NCBI GenBank assembly: GCA_902496645.1
Contig: CABVBR010000080.1
Coordinates: 1 to 9,182 of the forward strand
Length of the DNA stretch: 9,182 nucleotides
From: an uncultured Collinsella sp.
Lineage (GTDB): Bacteria; Actinomycetota; Coriobacteriia; Coriobacteriales; Coriobacteriaceae
Reading direction: 5' to 3'
Made by a program: the position numbers and the translations under genes
Shown here: piece by piece, positions 1 to 5,168 of the stretch
Position numbering within the stretch: position 1 is the stretch's first letter
How the letters are laid out: every line of letters starts with the position of its first letter
The notes under the pieces: model-generated
Seen by the model: only the letters and a program-made list of their open reading frames with translations
Databases searched by the model: none
Told to the model about the DNA's origin: nothing

Positions 1-17
1 GGAAGATCAACCGTGAG

Positions 18-52
18 AAGGGCGGACGAGACACGTTCTCGGCCGCCCTTTT
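18..52 (+). terminator. Intrinsic terminator of an upstream gene
   Basis: Arms 18-25 (AAGGGCGG) and 43-50 (CCGCCCTT) pair perfectly. An inner CGAG/CTCG stem (27-30 with 38-41) extends the hairpin past one mismatch, and TTTTG follows. The T-rich side lies on the plus strand, so it ends a gene entering from the left. One frame has a TGA at 14-16 that could be that gene's stop, but only a few codons are visible, so no gene is called. Confidence 0.8.
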
Positions 53-93
53 GTCTGTTGAACACATGGTCGCTACGTCTGCGCCGGGCTCAA

Positions 94-119
94 ACGGTCG
101 GCAATCAACCGTGAACGGT
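94..119. promoter_or_regulatory. ACCGTGAACGGT palindrome upstream of the lac promoter
   Basis: Positions 108-119 read ACCGT-GA-ACGGT, a perfect inverted repeat with a 2-bp centre. Another ACGGT half-site lies at 94-98. The core CCGTGAACGGTA recurs exactly at 8167-8178, in front of the LacI-family gene. It is likely a binding site for a shared regulator, though that regulator is not identified. Confidence 0.4.
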
Positions 120-120
120 A

Positions 121-140
121 TTTGTTCAAAAAAGAACAAA
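121..140. promoter_or_regulatory. Operator-like palindrome 1 of the lac operon
   Basis: TTTGTTC (121-127) and GAACAAA (134-140) are perfect 7-bp inverted arms around an A6 centre. The region between the upstream terminator and lacA is AT-rich compared with the coding DNA. GAACA/TGTTC half-sites recur at 167-171, 177-181 and 192-196. Lac operons of this type are commonly controlled by a DeoR-family LacR, and this is a candidate site for such a repressor. No regulator gene for it is visible in the window. Confidence 0.5.
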
Positions 141-156
141 GATAAACAAATAATGG

Positions 157-185
157 TTGCACCCGATGTTCGAATGTGTTCAAAT
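157..185 (+). promoter_or_regulatory. Putative lacABXC promoter
   Basis: TTGCAC (157-162, three of six bases matching TTGACA) and TCAAAT (180-185, four of six matching TATAAT) are separated by 17 bp. The match is weak. It is proposed because this is the only AT-rich stretch before lacA and because it is interleaved with the inverted repeats. The implied leader is about 95 nt and shows no other clear element. Confidence 0.3.
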
Positions 186-196
186 AAACATGAACA
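167..196. promoter_or_regulatory. Operator-like palindrome 2 of the lac operon
   Basis: TGTTCA (177-182) and TGAACA (191-196) form an inverted repeat with an 8-bp spacer. A further direct TGTTC copy lies at 167-171, one helical turn upstream. The half-sites match those in the palindrome at 121-140. The site overlaps the putative -10 box, a normal position for a repressor operator. Confidence 0.45.
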
Positions 197-290
197 GTGA
201 AGAACCGCACATTCAGATGCCCGGACCTGAGCGCGATTCAACACTTCCAAACAGAAACTACGCACCTGCGTATCTCTCAAGGAGGATGTC

Positions 291-719
291 ATGAGGGTTG
301 TAATCGCTTCCGATGCCGACGGTATGTCGATGAAGGAGTCCATCAAGGAGATGCTCATCGCCGACGGTCACGAGGTCGTCGACTATTCCGAGACCCCTGC
401 TGCGGACTTTGTCGATTCCGCGACCGCCGTTGCCAAGGACCTGCTGGAGCACAAGGATTCCCAGGGCTTCGCATTCGATAAGTACGGCGTCGGCTCCTAT
501 ATGGCCGCCGTCAAGATCAAGGGCATGGTCGTCGCCAACATTTCCGACGAGCGTTCCGCCTACATGACCCGCGAGCACAACGGCTCGCGCATGGTCACCA
601 TGGGCCCGGGCGTTGTGGGCACCGAGGTCGCCAAGAAGATCGCCCGCGAGTTCCTGCGCGCTCAGTACGCCGGCGGCCGTCACCAGATCCGTGTCGACAT
701 GCTCAACAAGATGGCCTAA
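291..719 (+). CDS. lacA: Galactose-6-phosphate isomerase subunit LacA
   Basis: LacA is one half of the heteromeric LacAB isomerase that converts D-galactose-6-phosphate to D-tagatose-6-phosphate in the cytoplasm. The product is 142 aa, the length of staphylococcal LacA. It shows the RpiB/LacA/LacB fold pattern: an N-terminal beta strand with SDADG (7-11), DKYGVGSYM (63-71) where LacB and RpiB have a CGTG loop, and SDERSAYMTREHN in the second half. The C-terminal GGRHQIRVDMLNKM is nearly identical to known LacA. LacA lacks the catalytic Cys of RpiB, as is usual for this subunit. AAGGAGG (279-285) sits 5 nt before the ATG. It is the first gene of the lacABXC operon, 63 bp before lacB. Confidence 0.95.
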   Translation: MRVVIASDADGMSMKESIKEMLIADGHEVVDYSETPAADFVDSATAVAKDLLEHKDSQGFAFDKYGVGSYMAAVKIKGMVVANISDERSAYMTREHNGSRMVTMGPGVVGTEVAKKIAREFLRAQYAGGRHQIRVDMLNKMA

Positions 720-782
720 CGAGAGCCACCGAGAACTCGAACTTCTACCTCAACTTGTGAATTCAGACGAAAGGACGTTCTG

Positions 783-1307
783 ATGAAGAAGACCATCGCA
801 ATCGGTTGCGACCATATCGTTACGGACGAGAAGATCTATCTGGCCGACCGCCTGGAGCAGGCTGGCTACAAGGTGCTCGACTGCGGCACCTACAGCCACA
901 CCCGTACGCACTATCCCATCTACGGTAAGGCCGTGGGCGAGGCCGTTGCCAGCGGCAAGGCCGACTTTGGCGTGGCCCTGTGCGGCACCGGCATCGGCAT
1001 CACCAACGCCGTCAACAAGGTTCCCGGCGCCCGCTGCGCCCTGGTTCGCGACATGACCTCTGCCCTGTATGCCCGTCGCGAGCTCAACGCCAACATCGTG
1101 GGCTTTGGCGGCAAGATCACCGGCGAGTTCCTGATGGCCGACATCATGCTTGCCTTCCTGGAGGAGCCCTACGACAAGACCCCCGAGCACGATGCCCTGA
1201 TCGCCAAGATTGATGCCTGCAACAAGGCCGACGCCGAGGCTCAGGCCGACCCGCACTTCTTTGACGAGTTCCTGGAGAAGTGGGACCGCGGCGAGTACCA
1301 CGATTAG
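783..1307 (+). CDS. lacB: Galactose-6-phosphate isomerase subunit LacB
   Basis: LacB is the partner subunit of LacA in the galactose-6-phosphate to tagatose-6-phosphate isomerase. At 174 aa it has the usual LacB length. Visible landmarks are GCDHIVTDEK (8-17), RTHYPIYGK (41-49), the catalytic-loop LCGTGIGI with Cys67, NKVPG (78-82), LVRDMTSALYARRELNAN and the C-terminal ADPHFFDEFLEKWDRGEYHD, all hallmark LacB sequence. An AAAGGA ribosome site (770-775) precedes the ATG by 7 nt. The gene follows lacA in the same orientation, so the two subunits are probably made together. It ends 119 bp before the epimerase gene. Confidence 0.96.
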   Translation: MKKTIAIGCDHIVTDEKIYLADRLEQAGYKVLDCGTYSHTRTHYPIYGKAVGEAVASGKADFGVALCGTGIGITNAVNKVPGARCALVRDMTSALYARRELNANIVGFGGKITGEFLMADIMLAFLEEPYDKTPEHDALIAKIDACNKADAEAQADPHFFDEFLEKWDRGEYHD

Positions 1308-1426
1308 CGGGTATCCGGCGTAATTAACTAGTCCGTTGACGGCTCGCGTTTCTGTGAGGGGGCGCGGGCCGGTTTGCTATCAGCCCTATTGACTTGGCGG
1401 GCTGTCGTAAGAAAGGGAAGGCTCCT
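1308..1426 (+). other. lacB-epimerase intergenic region with weak hairpin
   Basis: This 119-bp gap is longer than the others in the operon. GGCTCGCG (1341-1348) can pair with CGCGGGCC (1363-1370) with one G-U pair and a 14-nt loop, followed only by GGTTTGCT. It may act as a leaky terminator or a processing site. I find no convincing promoter here. Confidence 0.3.
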
Positions 1427-2308
1427 ATGGAGTTTGTTCTTGATAACGGTTCTATTCGTGTGGCACTGAGCACGGCTGGCGGATCGTTCACTTCGATTAA
1501 AGCCAACGGTCGCGAGTACCTGTGGCAGGGCGACCCGGCGGTCTGGTCGGGCCAGGCACCCATTTGCTTCCCGATCTGCGGCGGCCTTCGTGGCGGTCAC
1601 GCAATGACCATGGGCGGCCGCGAGGTAAAGCTCGCCCGCCACGGTTTTGCGCGCAAGCAGGAGTGGAAGCTCGAGGAACAGAGCGACAACATGGTTGCGC
1701 TGAGCCTAAGCTCTGCCGACCATGCCGAGTTGCTCGAGCAGTACCCGTATCCGTTTAAGATCGTTGCTCGTTACACGATCGATTCGGAAAAGGCGGCCGT
1801 GTCGTACGAGGTGACCAATGAGGGCACCGAGGACATGCCGTTCTTTGTGGGCGGCCACCCCGGCTTTAAGTGCCCGCTCGACGAGGGCGAGTCCTATGAC
1901 GACTACGAGCTTCGTTTTGAGCAGCGTGAGGCCACCGAGCTCTGTACTGCCGTTCCCTCGACGGGCCTGATTGATGTTGAGCATCGCAGCAAGAACCCCA
2001 TGATCGGCCAGAACCTGCCGCTTACCCACGAACTCTTCGACTTCGCGGAGACCATCTTTGACGTGCTCGAGAGCCGCGTGGTTACGTTGACCAAGAAAAC
2101 CGAGGACAAGGGCGTGCGCCTGACGTTCCCCGATATGCCGTACCTGATTGTGTGGAGCAAGCCCGAGGGCGACTTTGTGGCTGTTGAACCGTGGGGCGGC
2201 CTGTCCACCTGCTCCGACGAGGACGATATTCTGGAGCACAAGCGTGGCTGCCTGGTGGCCAAGCCGGGAGAGACCGTCACTCGCGGCTTTGAGATCGAGA
2301 TCCTTTAA
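1427..2308 (+). CDS. lacX: Aldose 1-epimerase, LacX type (galactose mutarotase-like)
   Basis: This is a cytoplasmic aldose 1-epimerase-family protein, probably interconverting the alpha and beta anomers of galactose or a related sugar. The 293-aa product has the family's all-beta layout. It also has the expected catalytic residues: His72 in RHGF, His144 in GGHPGF and Glu254 in VEPWGG. GQAPICFPICGG near the N-terminus is typical of the LacX branch found in lactococcal lac operons. The ATG at 1427 is preferred because GGGAAGG lies 5 nt upstream; a TTG at 1394 would add 11 residues before any recognisable homology and lacks a ribosome site. It lies between lacB and lacC. Substrate specificity (free sugar or sugar phosphate) cannot be read from the sequence, and the gene symbol rests on family resemblance. 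Confidence 0.85.
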   Translation: MEFVLDNGSIRVALSTAGGSFTSIKANGREYLWQGDPAVWSGQAPICFPICGGLRGGHAMTMGGREVKLARHGFARKQEWKLEEQSDNMVALSLSSADHAELLEQYPYPFKIVARYTIDSEKAAVSYEVTNEGTEDMPFFVGGHPGFKCPLDEGESYDDYELRFEQREATELCTAVPSTGLIDVEHRSKNPMIGQNLPLTHELFDFAETIFDVLESRVVTLTKKTEDKGVRLTFPDMPYLIVWSKPEGDFVAVEPWGGLSTCSDEDDILEHKRGCLVAKPGETVTRGFEIEIL

Positions 2309-2320
2309 CGAGTTATCGTA

Positions 2321-2351
2321 TGTTTGGGGCGGGTTATGCCGCCCCGGAACA
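2321..2351 (+). other. Intercistronic GC hairpin before lacC
   Basis: GGGGCGG (2326-2332) and CCGCCCC (2339-2345) pair perfectly around a 6-nt loop. TGTT (2321-2324) and AACA (2348-2351) can lengthen the stem across an internal bulge. The structure ends at the first base of the lacC ribosome site AGGAG (2351-2355). There is no T tract, so it is not an intrinsic terminator. It may tune lacC translation or protect the mRNA end. Confidence 0.5.
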
Positions 2352-2361
2352 GGAGTTCAAC

Positions 2362-3297
2362 ATGATTCTGACCGTTACCATGAACCCGTCGATCGATACG
2401 CGCTATCAGCTCGACAAGTTGATCATCGACGATGTTAACCGTGTGACGCCCGAAAAGACCGCTGGCGGCAAGGGCCTCAACGTGAGTCGCGTGCTGCTGC
2501 AGTTGGGTGACGATGTGCTCGCGACCGGTCTGCTCGGCGGCCACATGGGTGCCTATATGGCCGAGCTTATGGATGCCGATGGCGTCAAGAACGACTTTGT
2601 GCCCATCGCCGGTGAGACGCGCATTTGCCTGAATATTCTGCACGAGGGTAATCAGACCGAGCTGCTGGAGAGCGGCCCGCAGATCGCCCCGGCCGAGCTC
2701 GAGGCCTTTACGGCCAAGTTCGCCGAGCTCGCAGCGAAGGCGGACGTTGTGACGCTTTCGGGCTCGCTGCCGCGCGGCGTCGATGCCGGCTACTATGCCG
2801 AGCTCGTCAAGATCGCCGAGGAGGCGGGCGCCAAGGTGCTGCTCGATACCTCGGGTGCATCGCTGGAGGCCGCGCTGGAGTCCGACGCTAAGCCTGAGCT
2901 CGTAAAGCCCAACCTGACCGAGATTAACGGCCTGCTGGGTACGTCCTTTACGACCGATGATGTCGATGCCCTGCGCGAGGCGCTTGCCGCCGATGGCCGC
3001 TTTGCCGGTATTCCCTGGGTTGTCGTTTCGATGGGCGCTGCCGGTTCGGTGGGCTTCCATGAGGGCCGCGCGTTCCGCGCCAAGACGCCCGCGATTGCGG
3101 CTGTGAACGCAACGGGTTCCGGTGACTCGACCATCGCCGGCTTTGCGCATGCCATTGCAGCTGGTGCCGACGACGTCACGGTGCTCAAGACCGCCAATAC
3201 CTGCGGCAAGCTCAACGCCATGGATCCCAAGACCGGCCACCTGGTCATGGACCGCTGGGATGAGATCTTCAACAACGTTGAAGTAACGGAGCTGTAG
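2362..3297 (+). CDS. lacC: Tagatose-6-phosphate kinase LacC
   Basis: LacC is a PfkB-family kinase that phosphorylates D-tagatose-6-phosphate to tagatose-1,6-bisphosphate with ATP, the step after LacAB. The 311-aa product starts MILTVTMNPSIDTRY, as LacC proteins do. It has the first PfkB signature GGKGLNVSR (35-43), the GSLPRG loop and the second signature NATGSGDSTIAGF (249-261), with Asp255 as catalytic base. FruK-type 1-phosphofructokinases share this architecture, but the LacC-like N-terminus and the neighbouring lacAB make tagatose-6-phosphate the likely substrate. The ATG at 2362 has AGGAG 6 nt upstream; an ATG at 2320 has no ribosome site and adds 14 unrelated residues. No lacD aldolase follows, so the product must be cleaved by an enzyme encoded elsewhere. 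Confidence 0.93.
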   Translation: MILTVTMNPSIDTRYQLDKLIIDDVNRVTPEKTAGGKGLNVSRVLLQLGDDVLATGLLGGHMGAYMAELMDADGVKNDFVPIAGETRICLNILHEGNQTELLESGPQIAPAELEAFTAKFAELAAKADVVTLSGSLPRGVDAGYYAELVKIAEEAGAKVLLDTSGASLEAALESDAKPELVKPNLTEINGLLGTSFTTDDVDALREALAADGRFAGIPWVVVSMGAAGSVGFHEGRAFRAKTPAIAAVNATGSGDSTIAGFAHAIAAGADDVTVLKTANTCGKLNAMDPKTGHLVMDRWDEIFNNVEVTEL

Positions 3298-3298
3298 G

Positions 3299-3326
3299 GT
3301 TACGCGGTTTTACCAAACCGCGTAAC
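3299..3326 (+). terminator. Perfect 12-bp hairpin after lacC
   Basis: GTTACGCGGTTT (3299-3310) and AAACCGCGTAAC (3315-3326) pair without mismatch around a TACC loop. It starts 1 nt after the lacC stop. No T tract follows, so on its own it is a poor intrinsic terminator. It may protect the 3' end or be a protein-binding palindrome. Confidence 0.5.
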
Positions 3327-3339
3327 GGCTCGACGCTGC

Positions 3340-3438
3340 GCGGGCCGCATTTGGACAATCTGACGTTCAACTTCAAGGGCGCGACCAGAAGGTCAGCGCC
3401 CTTTCGTTTCACGTCACCTTGTCTCAAATGCGGCCCGC
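3340..3438. repeat. 99-nt nested imperfect inverted repeat
   Basis: The outer arms GCGGGCCGCATTTG (3340-3353) and CAAATGCGGCCCGC (3425-3438) are perfect complements. The pairing continues inward as GACAA/TTGTC (3354-3358 with 3419-3423) and TGACGT/ACGTCA (3361-3366 with 3411-3416). The terminator hairpin at 3375-3403 forms the tip. About 37 base pairs form in total. It looks like a folded intergenic repeat unit enclosing a terminator. Confidence 0.75.
3375..3409 (+). terminator. Intrinsic terminator of the lacABXC operon
   Basis: AAGGGCGC (3375-3382) pairs with GCGCCCTT (3396-3403). GACC/GGTC extends the stem past one bulged A to an AGAA tetraloop, and TCGTTTC follows. The minus-strand side is also mildly T-rich, so it could act weakly on transcripts from the ATPase gene, which has no clear terminator of its own. 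Confidence 0.8.
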
Positions 3439-3496
3439 TCGCTGCCGTTGCCAAAACACCGGCGTTGCCTTGCTTCGGGAATGCGGCAGATAGAGA

Positions 3497-3531
3497 CGTT
3501 CCTTTTTTGCCGGCAGTTTGGGACACTCCTT
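3497..3531. repeat. 35-bp direct repeat, left copy
   Basis: This copy matches 5008-5042 at 32 of 35 positions in the same orientation; the shared core includes TGCCGGCAGTTTGG and ACACTCCTT. The two copies bracket the ATPase gene with a period of 1,511 bp. They could be the footprint of an insertion or two members of a dispersed intergenic repeat family. Confidence 0.85.
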
Positions 3532-3554
3532 ACGGGGCACCCCCTCCACAGCGC

Positions 3555-4856
3555 CTATGCCAGCTTGTCGATTTGCCCAATCTCCCAGAGCGGAATATTG
3601 ACGAGCGTGCCTTCGTCTCTATATGCCGCTAACGATGTTCTCACGCAGCGCTCGAGCTTGAACTTCTCGCAGGCAATCCTCAGGCTCTTTGCTTTGAGAT
3701 TCTCTGCCGCCTTGACCTCGAGCGGAAGCACGGTCCCCGCATGGTCGACGGCAAAGTCAGTCTCTGCATTGCCGGAGGAGGATGACCAATACGCGGGAGT
3801 ATTGCCTTGGAGCAAAAGCTCCTGTGCGACGTATTGCTCGGTCAGCGAGCCTTTGAACTCCGTAAAAACAGCGGGCCCGTTCAGAACAATGGCTGGCGTG
3901 AGGCCGGAGAGTGCTCCGAGGATGCCGGTGTCGATGCAGAACAGCTTGAAGCCCGAGAGATCCTCGTAGCTTGTGAGCGGTGCTCTTAGGGCGGAAACAC
4001 GTGGTACCTTATGAACGATTCCATAGTCCATGAGCCACTGGAGGCTTTCCTCAAAATCGCGTGCGCGCGCCCCGGGACGAAGCGCGCCGTAGACGAACTT
4101 CTTGTTTTCCTTTGCGAGCTGGCCGGGAAGGGATTTCCAAACCAGCCTCATGCGCTCGACGATGCGGGCTGGCGCATGCTTGCCAAAATCGGATTCATAA
4201 GCTTCGATGATTTGCTGCTGAAGCCTGCGGGCCTCGATGAAATCGTGGGAGGCGGCGAAAGCGGAGACAACTTCTGGCATGCCACCGACAACGAGGTATT
4301 CCTTGAGCAGGCGCTCGAGCTTTTCGGAAACGTTTGTCAGCAGGTCCATGTCTGCGGCAAGGATGGCATCTGCGAGCGGATCGCCATCGACGGCACGAAC
4401 GAACTCGACAAACCCCATGGGGCGCATGGTGAGCTGGTCGATCTTGCCGACGGGGAACGACTCGTTTTCGCGTCGGAGCGCGAGCCCCATATAGGAGCCG
4501 GCTGCCACGATATGGTATTCCGGCGCCAGCTCGTTGAAGTATTTGAGCGAGGTGATGCCACGCGGTGCCTCTTGGATTTCGTCGAAGATGATGAGCGTGT
4601 CTGTCGGCGTTATGGTCTGGCCGCGCAGGAGCTCTATCTGGGAGATGATGCGTTTGGGGTCAAGGCTTCCGTCGAACAGCGAACGTGCGCCCGGTTCGAG
4701 CATAAAGTCAAAGCGGATGACGTTCTGATACTGCTGGCCTGCGAATTCGTTAAGAAGCCAGGTTTTTCCCGTCTGGCGGGCCCCCTTAAGCAGGAGGGGC
4801 TTGCGGTTTGCCCTAGATTTCCAAGCGATGAGTTCGTCCATTAGCTGTCGCTGCAT
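3555..4856 (-). CDS. AAA ATPase with C-terminal DUF4143 domain
   Basis: The 433-aa product has the two-domain layout of the widespread AAA_14/DUF4143 family, whose cellular role is not established. The N-terminal ATPase carries Walker A GARQTGKT (25-32), Walker B LIIFDE (88-93, Asp92 and Glu93) and a sensor-like VAAGSYMG (117-124). The C-terminal DUF4143 region contains ETDF (365-368) followed by LPLEVKA (377-383), with Asp367, Glu380 and Lys382 laid out like a PD-(D/E)xK nuclease core. Whether it cuts DNA is unknown. No signal peptide or membrane segment is seen. AGGAGG (4861-4866) is 4 nt from the ATG. The gene lies alone between two oppositely oriented operons and inside a pair of direct repeats, so it looks like an accessory insertion rather than part of sugar metabolism. 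Confidence 0.9.
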   Translation of the reverse strand: MQRQLMDELIAWKSRANRKPLLLKGARQTGKTWLLNEFAGQQYQNVIRFDFMLEPGARSLFDGSLDPKRIISQIELLRGQTITPTDTLIIFDEIQEAPRGITSLKYFNELAPEYHIVAAGSYMGLALRRENESFPVGKIDQLTMRPMGFVEFVRAVDGDPLADAILAADMDLLTNVSEKLERLLKEYLVVGGMPEVVSAFAASHDFIEARRLQQQIIEAYESDFGKHAPARIVERMRLVWKSLPGQLAKENKKFVYGALRPGARARDFEESLQWLMDYGIVHKVPRVSALRAPLTSYEDLSGFKLFCIDTGILGALSGLTPAIVLNGPAVFTEFKGSLTEQYVAQELLLQGNTPAYWSSSSGNAETDFAVDHAGTVLPLEVKAAENLKAKSLRIACEKFKLERCVRTSLAAYRDEGTLVNIPLWEIGQIDKLA

Positions 4857-4864
4857 ACTGCCTC

Positions 4865-4901
4865 CTAACTATCATGGTTAGTATAAGACCGTCTTGGTCT
4901 T
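4865..4901 (-). promoter_or_regulatory. Putative ATPase-gene promoter with two inverted repeats
   Basis: On the minus strand TATACT (4880-4885) matches five of six bases of the -10 consensus. No good -35 is seen at 17 bp, where the sequence is CGATGG. Two 17-bp inverted repeats flank it: CTAAC/GTTAG (4865-4869 with 4877-4881) and AAGACC/GGTCTT (4885-4890 with 4896-4901). Either could be an operator. Confidence 0.4.
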
Positions 4902-4987
4902 TCCATCGAAAAATGTGGGAGTAAACCACGTTTTTCCATCGAATAATGTGGGAGGCAACCACGTTTTTCCATCGAATAATGTGGGGG
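4901..4987. repeat. 33-bp tandem repeat, about 2.6 copies
   Basis: Units start at 4901, 4934 and 4967 with the shared head TTCCATCGAA and a GTGGG segment. Units 2 and 3 are identical over their first 19 bases. Within the first two units AATGTGG can pair with CCACGTT around 7 nt (for example 4912-4918 with 4926-4932). The units abut without unique spacers. The array lies just upstream of the ATPase gene's promoter. Confidence 0.85.
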
Positions 4988-5007
4988 TGTAGGTCGGCAC
5001 CTGGGGG

Positions 5008-5042
5008 CGTTCCTTCTCTGCCGGCAGTTTGGAACACTCCTT
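5008..5042. repeat. 35-bp direct repeat, right copy
   Basis: This is the partner of 3497-3531 and differs from it at three positions. It lies about 20 bp beyond the last tandem 33-bp unit and before the galT terminator, so it marks the right edge of the ATPase block. Confidence 0.85.
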
Positions 5043-5074
5043 GTTTTTGTGCAAATTAGCTACCCTTGCATCAG

Positions 5075-5114
5075 AAAACGGCGCCCGTCGGCGATGTTGC
5101 CGGCGGGCGCCGTT
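5075..5114 (-). terminator. Intrinsic terminator of the galK-galT operon
   Basis: Arms 5077-5087 (AACGGCGCCCG on the plus strand) and 5104-5114 pair over 11 bp. Four more inner pairs form beyond one mismatch. Read on the minus strand, the stem ends in TTTTC. It lies about 55 bp beyond the galT stop. Confidence 0.85.
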
Positions 5115-5168
5115 GTCGTGTAGGTGGCTATGTCGTGCGGGCTGCTGTTGAACGTTCGGGCCCGTGCT

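Noticed and set aside
197..481. Small plus-strand frame overlapping the lacA start
   Set aside because: It is Arg/Cys-rich, has no ribosome site and shadows lacA in another frame.
2305..3240. Minus-strand open frame of 311 aa
   Set aside because: It is antisense to lacC, whose PfkB motifs are clear; the antisense protein is low-complexity with no family features.
4011..4844. Plus-strand open frame of 277 aa
   Set aside because: It is antisense to the AAA/DUF4143 gene, which has intact Walker motifs and a ribosome site.
4901..4987. CRISPR-like array
   Set aside because: The 33-bp units are directly contiguous with no unique spacers, and no cas genes are nearby.
4813..5037. Minus-strand frame of 74 aa as a real gene
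   Set aside because: It consists of intergenic repeats and overlaps the start of the ATPase gene out of frame; its GTG overlaps the only ribosome-site-like sequence.
3497..5042. Insertion sequence or transposon carrying the ATPase gene
   Set aside because: No transposase, integrase or terminal inverted repeats are visible. The repeats are direct and 35 bp, far longer than typical target duplications.
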